Of a DNA stretch of 32,598 nucleotides, positions 24,455 to 32,552 are shown piece after piece. The stretch spans positions 1 through 32,598 of the forward strand of contig CAYTLW010000089.1 of assembly GCA_964438735.1 (NCBI GenBank), written 5' to 3'. The notes under the pieces were generated by a model. It saw only the letters and a program-made list of their open reading frames with translations, was not told the origin of the DNA and searched no databases. A program made the position numbers and the translations under genes. Source of the stretch: CAYTLW01 sp964438735. GTDB taxonomy: Bacteria; Myxococcota_A; UBA9042. Position 1 is the first letter of the stretch; each line of letters opens with the position of its first letter.

Positions 24455-25825
24455 ATGAATTCCCAGAGCACCCTCTCGAACAGTCCCTTGCGCCCGGTCG
24501 TCACGGCCTTCTGCGCCTCCCTCCTGCTGATCTTCGCCCCCGGCTGCGGTGATGACGCCGCCGGCGGCGGATTCGACGGCTACGGCGGCGATTACGGCAC
24601 CACGCCCCCATCGTCGGGCAAGACCGGCGGCGACAAGCCCGCCTCGACCAGCGACAAGGGCGCCAAAGAGCCGAGCGAGGGCCCCGGCGAGGTCGGCGAG
24701 CAGCCACAACCGGTCAACGCCAGCCAGCTCACCGCGGGCGAGTGGGATGACAACCTCAACTTCGGCCTGTTCACCAAGTACGTGGACGAAGCGATGAAGT
24801 CCGACGGACAGCTGCCCGATATGAAGACCACCGGCCGGGTCCTGATCCGGGTCGTGGACAGCGACGAAAAACCCGTGCCGGCCGCCCGGGTGCGCGTCTT
24901 CTCGGACGGCAAGGATCACTTCCACGGGCCGACGGGCACCGACGGCAAGGCGCTCTGGCTGCCCGCCCTGGAGGGCGACCCCCAGGCCAAGAAGTTGCAG
25001 ATCGAGATCTCGCCGCCGGTGGGCTTGAGCGCCGCGGCCACCACGTCGGGGCTGCCGTCGGGCACCGAGTGGACCTTCATGCTCAAGGCCAAGGCGCCGA
25101 AGGTGAACAAGGCCGACATCGCCTTCGTCTTCGACGCCACCGGCAGCATGGGCGACGAGATGACCTGGTTGCAGAAGGAGATCGCCGACATCGCCGGCAA
25201 GATCAAGACCTCGCAGCCCGACCTCTCGCTGCGCCTGGCCCTGGTGGTCTACCGGGATAAAGGCGACGAGTACGTCACCCGCTCCTTCGACTTCACCGAA
25301 AACGTCGACAGCTTTGTGGCCAACCTCAACAAGCAGGAGGCCGCTGGCGGCGGCAACTATCCCGAAGCCATGGACGCGGGCCTGTCCGACATGAACCAGC
25401 TGTCCTGGCGTGACGGAATCGTGGCGCGGGTCGCCTTCGTGGTCGCCGACGCGCCGCCGCAGAGCTACAACCTGATGAAGGCCATCGACCAGGCGCTCAT
25501 CGCCAGGGCCCAGGGCATCCGCCTGTACGGCCTGGCGGCCAGCGGCGTCGGCGACCGGGCCGAATACATCCTGCGCGGCATGGCCATGCTGACCATGGCC
25601 CGCTACATCTTCCTGACCGACGACAGCGGCATCGGTAATCCCCACGCCGAGCCCCACATCCCCTGCCACCACGTCATGTTGCTCAATACCCTCATGCGGC
25701 GCACCATCGAAGCCGAGATCGCCGGCGAGCGCACGCAGCCCGATGCCAAAGACATCATCAAGACCGTCGGCAACCCGCTGCAGGGGTATTGCAAGCTGAA
25801 AAATGGGGAGAAGGCGTGGTTGTAG
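24455..25825 (+). CDS. VWA-domain lipoprotein (second tandem copy)
   Basis: 456 residues, same plan as its neighbour: lipobox FAPGC (Cys31), GGGFDGYGGDYGT, a Thr/Ser/Lys/Glu linker, a beta domain, then a VWA domain with MIDAS DATGS at 227-231. It ends in TVGNPLQGYCKLKNGEKAWL. The linker and the early VWA helices differ most from copy one (TSQPDLSL against NHPNVSL). The ATG has CGGAG 7 nt upstream. Its last 10 bp overlap the GTG start of the beta-helix gene, so these two are coupled. Two nearly identical metal-binding receptors in tandem suggest a hetero-oligomer or ligand variants. Confidence 0.88.
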   Translation: MNSQSTLSNSPLRPVVTAFCASLLLIFAPGCGDDAAGGGFDGYGGDYGTTPPSSGKTGGDKPASTSDKGAKEPSEGPGEVGEQPQPVNASQLTAGEWDDNLNFGLFTKYVDEAMKSDGQLPDMKTTGRVLIRVVDSDEKPVPAARVRVFSDGKDHFHGPTGTDGKALWLPALEGDPQAKKLQIEISPPVGLSAAATTSGLPSGTEWTFMLKAKAPKVNKADIAFVFDATGSMGDEMTWLQKEIADIAGKIKTSQPDLSLRLALVVYRDKGDEYVTRSFDFTENVDSFVANLNKQEAAGGGNYPEAMDAGLSDMNQLSWRDGIVARVAFVVADAPPQSYNLMKAIDQALIARAQGIRLYGLAASGVGDRAEYILRGMAMLTMARYIFLTDDSGIGNPHAEPHIPCHHVMLLNTLMRRTIEAEIAGERTQPDAKDIIKTVGNPLQGYCKLKNGEKAWL

Positions 25826-27606
25826 CGGCAGCGGCGGGCGCGGGCGACTCCAACAGGTACCTCGCGCTCCTCCTCGCCGGATTCCTGGTGCCGGCCCTTG
25901 GATGTGGCAAGACGGCCACAGACTCGGGGCGAGCGGAGCGAGACGAGCAGTGTGATACCTCATCACACTGTGAGTTGGATTCGGTCACAGACACCGACAC
26001 GGTCACCGACACCGACACCGACACGGTCACGGTCACAGACACCGACACGGCCACGGTCACAGACACCGACACGGCCACGGCCCCCACCCCCTGGCGAACC
26101 CCCCTCTACCCCGCTGATTGGACTCCTGGCTTCACCGTCGACAACCAGGCCCTGCACGACTTCTCCTGGGCTGGCTATCACAATGGCGCAGTCGAGCCGC
26201 CCAAGACGCTGACCGGCACCATCTTCGACGTCGCCAAGCAGTTCAACGCCGACCCTACCGGCGAGAAAGACGCCACCAAGGCCATCCAGAACGCCATCGA
26301 CGCGGCGGCCAAGGCGGGTGGCGGTGTGGTGCATTTCGGGCCGGGTACCTGGCGTTGCGACGGTCTGCTGAAGGTCTCCACCGGCCACATCGTCCTCCGT
26401 GGCGCGGGTCCGGCCAAGAGCCGCATTGTCTTCACCCGCCACAAGGACATGGCCCACACCGCCCACATCACCATCGGCAATCCGCCACAGAACAAGAGCG
26501 AACACCTGCTTTCCAAGGACGCGCCCTCCCGCGCCACCGTCCTGTCGGTCAAGGATGCCGGCGCGTTGAAGCCCGGCGACGATGTGGACATCGGCTGGGT
26601 GATCACCGACGAGTTTGTCGCCGAACATGGCATGAAGGGGACGTGGAAGGCCTTCAACGGCAAATGGCAACCCTTCTTCCGGCGCGATGTGGTGGCCGTG
26701 GACACGGCCGCGAGCCCGCACACCATCACCGTCGATGTACCCCTTCGCTACCCTGCGAAGTTGCGCGACAAGGCCAGCGTCAAGCGGACCACGGGTTGGC
26801 TGCGCGAGGTCGGCGTGCAGGGTCTGGGTCTGGCCAATGCGGTGTCGTGGACCGACGCCTGGGTCAACAACCAGGTGCAGCTGCTTGAGCTGCGCGGCGT
26901 GGCCGATGGCTGGGTTCGCGACGTGGCCTCGTTTGCGCCGCCGCAGCCGAAGGATAACGGCTTCATGCCCGACGCCCATGTGCAGTCCGGCGGCATCGTG
27001 GTGCGGGCCAGCAAGCGGGTGACGCTGGCTGACTGCCACATGGCCCGGGCCCAGCATCGCGGCGGCGGCGGCAATGGCTATCTCTTCCAGGTGCGCACCA
27101 GCTCGGAGTTGCTCACGCGCGACTGCAGCGCGCGGTTTGGGCGGCATAACTTCATCCAGAACTGGGGCTTTGGCCTGACCGGCTGCGTCTGGTTGCGGGT
27201 CGATAGTCGCCACGGCAAGACGCTGCTGTCGCCCAAGTACGACATCGGCGGATTGGGCTACTCGGAGTTTCACCACTCCCTGGCCACCGCCAACCTGGTC
27301 GATAGCAGTCGCTTCGACGATGGCTGGGCCAGCAAGAATCGCCATGACTGGAGCACCGGCGCAGGTCAAACGGCGACCGAGAACGTGCTCTGGAATACGC
27401 GCGGAAAAGGCACGCTGATCTCGTACAACTGGGGCCATGGCTATGTCATTGGCACGGCGCCGGGCATGGAGATCCGCTCGAAGTTGCCCCATGCCGATGG
27501 CGAAGGCACCGCGCCCGCAGATCGGGTCGAAGGGGCTGGCCTGGGCGCCGCGTTGGTGCCTCAATCGCTCTATGAGGACCAGCTGAAGCGGCGTCTTTCA
27601 CCCTGA
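25816..27606 (+). CDS. Lipoprotein with right-handed beta-helix (pectate-lyase-superfamily-like) domain
   Basis: 596 residues. The GTG at 25816 has GGGGAG 5 nt upstream and overlaps the preceding stop; a frame extension to 25789 lacks such a site. The signal ends at PALGC (Cys30). A Thr-Asp repeat linker runs over about residues 56-88. The rest follows the pectate-lyase-3 plan: FDVAKQFNADPTGEKDATKAIQNAIDAAAKAGGGVVHFGPGTWRCDG is the typical first turn, followed by strands such as HIVLRGAGPAKSRIVF and later turns with VTLADCHMARAQHRGGGGNGY. In this superfamily such proteins are polysaccharide lyases or hydrolases or inactive scaffolds. I see no certain catalytic set, so an envelope polysaccharide enzyme is only likely. 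Confidence 0.83.
   Translation: MVVAAAAGAGDSNRYLALLLAGFLVPALGCGKTATDSGRAERDEQCDTSSHCELDSVTDTDTVTDTDTDTVTVTDTDTATVTDTDTATAPTPWRTPLYPADWTPGFTVDNQALHDFSWAGYHNGAVEPPKTLTGTIFDVAKQFNADPTGEKDATKAIQNAIDAAAKAGGGVVHFGPGTWRCDGLLKVSTGHIVLRGAGPAKSRIVFTRHKDMAHTAHITIGNPPQNKSEHLLSKDAPSRATVLSVKDAGALKPGDDVDIGWVITDEFVAEHGMKGTWKAFNGKWQPFFRRDVVAVDTAASPHTITVDVPLRYPAKLRDKASVKRTTGWLREVGVQGLGLANAVSWTDAWVNNQVQLLELRGVADGWVRDVASFAPPQPKDNGFMPDAHVQSGGIVVRASKRVTLADCHMARAQHRGGGGNGYLFQVRTSSELLTRDCSARFGRHNFIQNWGFGLTGCVWLRVDSRHGKTLLSPKYDIGGLGYSEFHHSLATANLVDSSRFDDGWASKNRHDWSTGAGQTATENVLWNTRGKGTLISYNWGHGYVIGTAPGMEIRSKLPHADGEGTAPADRVEGAGLGAALVPQSLYEDQLKRRLSP
25981..26081 (+). repeat. Thr-Asp/Thr-Val coding repeat in lipoprotein linker
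   Basis: About 100 bp of ACCGAC, ACGGTC, ACAGAC and ACGGCC 6-bp units encode a TDTDTVTDTDTD-type spacer between the lipid anchor and the beta-helix. This is a flexible, acidic stalk. The same kind of 6-bp repeat on the opposite strand fills 1-170. Confidence 0.85.
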
Positions 27607-27731
27607 TTGATCGACACCTGGCAGCGCGACGTTGAGATGCGACCGGGCACCGGCTACGCTGCGCGGCCGTCACCATCCGCCACCTGCCCAGGGGACTCCG
27701 CTCCAGGGCTGTGTGCGACGAGGAATCGACC

Positions 27732-28844
27732 ATGAACCAGGCCCTGCTGCACTCCCTGATGGAGCGCCTCGATGCCATGCACCAGCAGTACAACCTGCAC
27801 TTCGCCGGCCAGAATCGGGTCACCCGCGACCCGGAGATGATCGCCTTGATGATCGAGGCGGTGGAGACCATCGAGCGGGAAGCCCGGCGTCTGCAGGCCA
27901 ACGGCGACGCGGCCCTGCGCAATGATGTGCTGGCCCTGGCCGAGGAGCGATTGCAGCTGTATCGCGGCGAGCGGTCGGCCATCGCCGACGCCATCAAGGA
28001 GGCCGGCCCTGCCGGCATCGAAGCGGCCCGTATTGGCAGCCGGGCGAACTCGGTCTTTCTGCAATACGGTCGGCACTTCGCCGGTCGGGCGCGGGCCAGC
28101 CGGGACCTGGGCCTGCTGCAGGAGATGGTCGACGACCTGAGGACCCTGGGCACGCGCCTGGACGAACTCATCGCCGCCCATCGGCTGATCGATTCAGACA
28201 GCGATCGCGCCGTCATCGCCGAGCAGTTGGCGTTGTTCGAGTCCGAGTACGACCACGTGCGCGCGGCCCGCGACGCGGGCACCCTGGACGAACAGGCGGG
28301 TACCCTGGCCAACGTCGCCAATGGCCAGTTTGAGCTCTACGCGGCACATTTCGGTGGCCAGCCGCGGGTCAGCCGTCGACCCGAGCTGTTGCAGCGCATG
28401 ATCGAGCAGCTGGAGGCCGTGCTGGCCCGCATGGAAGGGCTGCAGGAGATCGGCCTGCATTCGGAGCATAATCGCGCCAACATCGGCATCGTGCGCCAGC
28501 GCATGAGCGCCTGGCAGCAGGAGCTGGTGGAGATCCGCAACGCCCGCGAACAGACCTCCATGCTGGCTATGGTCGAGGCGCTGGCCGAAGCCGCCGACCA
28601 GGTGTTGGGCGCCTACAACGAACACTTCGCCGGCCAGAATCGGCGCGATCGCGAGTTGGCCACGCTGTCCGCCCTTTGCGACCGCATGCGGGAGATTGAA
28701 CGCCAGATGGAAGCCATCGCGCGGGCCGGTCGCCTGACCGCCAACGAGCGCAATATGGCCATGGCGCGCGACATCCTGAACATGCTCGAGCGCGAGTGGG
28801 TCGAGATCCGCGGCATCCAGCAGCCGGACGGCGCCGACGGCTGA
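27732..28844 (+). CDS. Protein of four 91-92-residue helical repeats with HFxG(Q/R) motif
   Basis: 370 residues, no signal peptide, almost entirely predicted helix. Four copies of one unit begin Y-x2-H-F-[AG]-G-[QR]-x-R and recur at His23, His115, His206 and His298, spacing 92, 91 and 92. Each unit continues with R-x3-LL-x2-M, a hydrophobic helix, a charged loop and a long helix with E-x3-IR or AR. The internal repetition is clear by eye, but I know no domain with this motif. The start at 27732 has GAGGA 8 nt upstream; the GTG at 27711 is a weaker choice. It is convergent with the radical SAM gene, 21 bp apart, so not in its operon. Probably cytoplasmic; role unknown. Confidence 0.82.
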   Translation: MNQALLHSLMERLDAMHQQYNLHFAGQNRVTRDPEMIALMIEAVETIEREARRLQANGDAALRNDVLALAEERLQLYRGERSAIADAIKEAGPAGIEAARIGSRANSVFLQYGRHFAGRARASRDLGLLQEMVDDLRTLGTRLDELIAAHRLIDSDSDRAVIAEQLALFESEYDHVRAARDAGTLDEQAGTLANVANGQFELYAAHFGGQPRVSRRPELLQRMIEQLEAVLARMEGLQEIGLHSEHNRANIGIVRQRMSAWQQELVEIRNAREQTSMLAMVEALAEAADQVLGAYNEHFAGQNRRDRELATLSALCDRMREIERQMEAIARAGRLTANERNMAMARDILNMLEREWVEIRGIQQPDGADG

Positions 28845-28865
28845 CGAGCCCGGTTTGAATAGAGC

Positions 28866-30092
28866 TCAGTCGGCTTCGGTCGTGGCCGAGGCGCCGCGAC
28901 GGGTCACCTTGTCGGTCTCCAGGCGCACGCCCTTGCGCTCGGCCTGGCGTCCCTCGATGCGCCGCTTGCGCTCGAACGCCTTGACGCTTTTGTCGGTCAC
29001 CAGGCCCACCACCGGCAGTTCTGTGCCGCCCTGACGCTCCTGCGGTTGGCCGCCGTCCTCGCGCGCCTTGGCTTCGGCCTCTCGGCGGGCCACCTCCCGG
29101 CGCTCGTCGAAGTCCGCCTTCCACGCCGCCAGCGAACGCAGGGGATAGCTGGGGTCGGCCGGATCCTGGATGATCCGTCGCACGATGGGATCCATGTCCA
29201 TGAAGACCGGGCTGAGCTCGGCCGGATCGTAGCCGTCGCCGCGGTCGAAGAGGCCGCCGCAGATGGGCTGCAGGGAGCAGACCCGACACTCCTCGGCGTA
29301 GAGGTGGCCCCACGTGGTCTGGCGCACGGTCTGCATGTCGTCGAGGAAGTGCACGATGCGCTCTTCGCCCTTGACGATCTTGCGGGTCTCGGTGCTGGCC
29401 CAGGCGTAGTCGGTCATGTAGCAGAGCGGCACCTTCTCGACGCGGAAGGTGCGGCCGCTGCTATCCAGCAGGCGGCAAGCCTCGTTCAGCGACCACTCGA
29501 AGTCGCTCAGGCGGTGCAGGTACTGGTCCTGGTTGACCTCCGCGCGGCCCATGGAGGGGTCGAGGTTGTTCCAGACGAAGTGGCGCACACCCGGGTGGTT
29601 TTCGATCCACCAGGCGATGGTCTCGTGCAGGTGGTCGCAGTTGAGCTTGTTGATGACGCAGTTGATGTTGACGTCAATGCCCAGTCGCAAGGCGTTGTCC
29701 ACCGCCTTGCGCGCCCGGCCCAGGGTCTTGGGCACACCGCGCAGCTGCTCTTCAATCTCCGGCTTGTGGCTGTACACCGAGATGTGCACGTGCTGCAGGC
29801 CCGCGTCGGCCAGGCTCTGGGCGTAGTCATCCTCGGACAGCCGCCAGCCGTTGCTGATCATGCGCACATGCAGGCCCTGGTCGCGGGCGTAGCGGGTGAT
29901 GACATCCAGCTCGTCGTGCAGAGTCGGCTCGCCGCCGGTCAGGATGATGCCGAAGTAGCCGCGGCGCACGAAGTCGTCGACCAGCACCTTCATGGTCTCA
30001 AAGCTGTGCACGTAAGGCGTGGTGGGGTTGGAACAGAACCCACAGAAGTGGTTGCAATGCCTCACCACCTGGATGTAACCGATGTTCGCCAA
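28866..30092 (-). CDS. Radical SAM enzyme with twitch/SPASM-like cysteine set
   Basis: 408 residues. The cluster motif CNHFCGFC (Cys13, Cys17, Cys20) binds the catalytic iron-sulfur cluster, and LTGGEPT (about 52-57) is the SAM-binding turn. Later strands MISNGW and HVHISVYS fit the radical SAM barrel. Further cysteines at 224, 269, 272 and 278 (ECRVCSLQPICGG) form an auxiliary-cluster motif of twitch or SPASM type, which suggests a peptide- or protein-modifying enzyme. A highly charged tail (from about 325) follows. The start is TTG at 30092 with GGGAGAGG just upstream, and places the motif near the N-terminus as usual. The substrate is not evident; no small precursor peptide lies next to it. 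Confidence 0.85.
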   Translation of the reverse strand: MANIGYIQVVRHCNHFCGFCSNPTTPYVHSFETMKVLVDDFVRRGYFGIILTGGEPTLHDELDVITRYARDQGLHVRMISNGWRLSEDDYAQSLADAGLQHVHISVYSHKPEIEEQLRGVPKTLGRARKAVDNALRLGIDVNINCVINKLNCDHLHETIAWWIENHPGVRHFVWNNLDPSMGRAEVNQDQYLHRLSDFEWSLNEACRLLDSSGRTFRVEKVPLCYMTDYAWASTETRKIVKGEERIVHFLDDMQTVRQTTWGHLYAEECRVCSLQPICGGLFDRGDGYDPAELSPVFMDMDPIVRRIIQDPADPSYPLRSLAAWKADFDERREVARREAEAKAREDGGQPQERQGGTELPVVGLVTDKSVKAFERKRRIEGRQAERKGVRLETDKVTRRGASATTEAD

Positions 30093-30243
30093 GCGCCTCT
30101 CCCGGCGGGCGGCCGAGCCCCCGCGCGGTCAAAGCGTAGCCGAGACGCGGATTCACGGCGAGTGGACTTGAACAACGAGGGGTGCCCCGTCATGATTCTC
30201 AGCGCAAGCAAGACGAGGAATCGAGGCCGTTCCTGGGGGGCAT

Positions 30244-30939
30244 ATGAGCGCAGCAGCAGCTGATCGACGGTCGCGGAGGCAGAAAACTCTGCTTCCAGCG
30301 GTCGTTCTCCTGACACTGGTTCTGGTCCCGGCGTCCGCTTCGGCGGGCAGCGACCTCGGCATGAATATGTACACCGGCCTGACGGTGGAGACCGGCTACC
30401 ATCCGACCCTCGAAGGGCGCCGCGGCATGATGGCCTACACCTTCCAGTACATGATGATCGCCGAAGACGAGGTGGGCGTGGCCGTGGGCAGCGAGATCAC
30501 CTTCGGCGGCGGCTGGGGCGGATTCGTCTACAACATGAACTGGGCCGTGGGCATCGGCGGCTATCCGGCTGATGAGCTGGGCTTCTCGGTGACCGGCGGC
30601 GTCGGCTTCAGCGGCATCACCGGCGGCTACCAGCCCTTCGCCTTCCAGTCCAATCTGCAGGCCTACCTGATGTATGCACTCAGCGATGAGAGCCACTTCA
30701 TGATCTACGCCCGGCCCCAGTGGACGGTGCTCGCCGACGATCGCGACAAGGGCGTCAAGCTCCTGTCCATCGGCGATGAGCTGACCATCATGGCCGTTTA
30801 CGGTACGGGCGAACTCGAAGATCCGGGGCGCAATCCAGATGAATGGGGCCCCTTCGCAGGAATCGTCTATCGCGAAGTCAGGGGCGACAAGACCATCGGG
30901 ATCATCCTCGGCATCGGCGTTGCACAGGCCGATATGTAG
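30244..30939 (+). CDS. Exported beta-rich protein, likely outer-membrane or periplasmic
   Basis: 231 residues with a clear signal peptide (TLLPAVVLLTLVLVPASASA, cleavage after Ala34). The mature part alternates Gly/aromatic strands (GLTVETGYHP, GVAVGSEITFGGGWGGFVY, GFSVTGGVGFSGITGG, SNLQAYLMYAL), as in small outer-membrane barrels. It ends in QADM, without the C-terminal Phe usual for classical barrel proteins. It stands between two genes transcribed the other way. GGGGGG lies just before the ATG. I do not recognise the family. Confidence 0.75.
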   Translation: MSAAAADRRSRRQKTLLPAVVLLTLVLVPASASAGSDLGMNMYTGLTVETGYHPTLEGRRGMMAYTFQYMMIAEDEVGVAVGSEITFGGGWGGFVYNMNWAVGIGGYPADELGFSVTGGVGFSGITGGYQPFAFQSNLQAYLMYALSDESHFMIYARPQWTVLADDRDKGVKLLSIGDELTIMAVYGTGELEDPGRNPDEWGPFAGIVYREVRGDKTIGIILGIGVAQADM

Positions 30940-30951
30940 GGCAGTTCTGCC
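30940..30951. terminator. Short GGCAG-TT-CTGCC hairpin between convergent genes
   Basis: A perfect 5-bp stem with a 2-nt loop fills the 29-bp gap between the convergent stops at 30939 (+) and 30969 (-). No T-run follows on either side; as a terminator it would be weak. Confidence 0.25.
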
Positions 30952-30968
30952 TGGCCAGGTCGGCGGGC

Positions 30969-32552
30969 CTATTTGCAGCCGGCCACGAGCTTCTGATCCA
31001 CCTTGCGCAGCCAGCCTTGCTGCACGCTCGCGTTGCCCTGGCCATATCCCACCGCCACCAGGTGACCGTCGGCGGTCGCGGTGAGCGCGTAGAATGACTC
31101 CGACTTGGTGGTGCCGGCGTTCTGCTCGTGCGTGGTCTTGCCATCTGCGGACACGCGGAGCAGCCAGCCCTGGTAGCTCTTGCCGCTGATATTCGTCCGA
31201 CCGGCGGCCACCACGCTGCCGTCGCCGAGCACGACCGCGTCTTCGAAGCGGTCGCTGGACTTGCCGCCGAACATCTTGCTCCACTTCAACTTGCCGCCGC
31301 CGCCGACCAGCAACAAGCGGCCCTGGTAGCTCGCGTTGGCCGCGTAGCCATAACCGACAGCCACCACGCCCGAGGGGTGGGCACGCACCCGGCGCAGGGT
31401 GTCGTGCGAGGGCACGCCGAAGGTCTGGCTCCAGATCTTTTTGCCGGATGTGCTCAAGCGCATCAGCCAGCCGTCATAGGCGGTCGAACCGGGTCGCGTC
31501 TGGCCCACTGCGAATGTCTCGCCATTGTTGGCGTGGGCGACACCGTAGAACAGGTCGGAGACCTTCAGCTTGCCAATGTTGTGGCTGCTCTTGGCCAGCA
31601 ATTTGCCTGTGGGCGAGACCTTTACCAGCCAGCCGTCGTAGTAGTGCAGCGTGGTGGTATAGACCTGGCCGACCGCTACGGCGTTGCCATCGGCGCCGGC
31701 GCTGATGCCGTACAAGCGCGCCTGCTTGCCCTCCTGGATGGGCAGGTGCCAGGCCGCCTTGCCGCCCTTGTCGAAACGGGTCACCCAACCCGCGGCGCTG
31801 GAGCCGTACTTGCTGGCCCGGAACTCACCGGCGGCGTAGACGCTGCCGCCCGGCCCTGGCGCCGCATCCATCAGCCAGCTCATGTAGCCGGCGGGTTTGA
31901 GCATGGCGTTGGTCGTGACCTTGCCCTCTGCGTTCACGATCACCGCCCAGCCGTGATAGACGCTGCCCTGCCGCGTACGCCCGACCGCCGCCACGCCACC
32001 GCCCATGGCCGCGACGCCAAACAGGTAGGAGTGGCCCTTGGCCGGGCCCATGGCGTGCAGATCCCAGGTCAGGCAGGCGGCCTTGCACGTTCCCGAGACG
32101 CAGATCTTGCCGCTGCCACAGGACTGGCCCGACGGCGCCGGCGCGTGCTGGCAGCCCTTCTTTTTGTGGCAGTCATCGACGCTGCATGGATTGCCGTCAT
32201 CGCACGGATTGGGCACACCGGCGATGCATTTGCCCGACTTGCACGTGTCCTTCTCAGTGCACACATTGCCGTCGGCGTCGCACCCCTTGCCGTTCATGGG
32301 CGTGCTCTCAGAGACGCACTTGCCCGTCTTGTTGTCGCAGCCGACCTCGACGCAGGGTTTGTCGTCGTCGCAGATCTTGGTCGGTCCAGCGATGCACTGG
32401 CCGCTCTTGCAGATGTCGCCGCTGGTGCAGGCGTCGCCATCGGTGCAGCCCTTGCCCTCCAGGGACTTGGCGGCGTGCTGGCACTGTCCGGAGGCGGCGG
32501 CGCAGGTGTCTACGGTGCAGGGGTTGTCATCGTCGCAGTTCTTGGCTCGACT
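30969..32552 (-). CDS. Cysteine-repeat plus beta-propeller-like protein, 5' end broken or incomplete
   Basis: The frame is open from 32552 leftward and encodes at least four cysteine units of the type CDDDNPCTVDTC and TSGDICKSGQCIAGP, common in large secreted myxobacterial-type proteins. After about 100 residues it continues into repeats of 45-60 residues of the type YDGWLVKVSPTGKLL, WLMRLSTSGKKIW, YQGWLLRVSADGK, a beta-propeller-like domain, to the stop at 30969. There is no ATG, GTG or TTG before the ATG at 32297, and no signal peptide. An in-frame TAA stands at 32555-32553, just before a well-formed cysteine unit. The gene must be frameshifted, truncated, or cut by a sequence junction near the window edge. 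Confidence 0.8.
   Translation of the reverse strand, partial: SRAKNCDDDNPCTVDTCAAASGQCQHAAKSLEGKGCTDGDACTSGDICKSGQCIAGPTKICDDDKPCVEVGCDNKTGKCVSESTPMNGKGCDADGNVCTEKDTCKSGKCIAGVPNPCDDGNPCSVDDCHKKKGCQHAPAPSGQSCGSGKICVSGTCKAACLTWDLHAMGPAKGHSYLFGVAAMGGGVAAVGRTRQGSVYHGWAVIVNAEGKVTTNAMLKPAGYMSWLMDAAPGPGGSVYAAGEFRASKYGSSAAGWVTRFDKGGKAAWHLPIQEGKQARLYGISAGADGNAVAVGQVYTTTLHYYDGWLVKVSPTGKLLAKSSHNIGKLKVSDLFYGVAHANNGETFAVGQTRPGSTAYDGWLMRLSTSGKKIWSQTFGVPSHDTLRRVRAHPSGVVAVGYGYAANASYQGRLLLVGGGGKLKWSKMFGGKSSDRFEDAVVLGDGSVVAAGRTNISGKSYQGWLLRVSADGKTTHEQNAGTTKSESFYALTATADGHLVAVGYGQGNASVQQGWLRKVDQKLVAGCK

Larger units (their letters stand above)
23020..25825 (+). repeat. Tandem gene duplication (two VWA lipoprotein genes)
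   Basis: The genes at 23020-24399 and 24455-25825 are colinear copies separated by 55 bp. Similarity covers the lipobox region (GGGFDGYGGDYGT in both), the beta domain, the VWA domain and the C-terminus. Many stretches are identical, for example QLTAGEWDDNLNFGLF, AIDQALIARAQGIRLYG and HAEPHIPCHHVMLLNTLM. The linkers and signal peptides have diverged most. Confidence 0.9.

Noticed and set aside
27732..28844. Four-repeat protein as a RiPP precursor
   Set aside because: It is 370 residues of predicted stable helix with no leader/core split, and convergent with the enzyme. A modification substrate remains possible, but a classical precursor does not fit.
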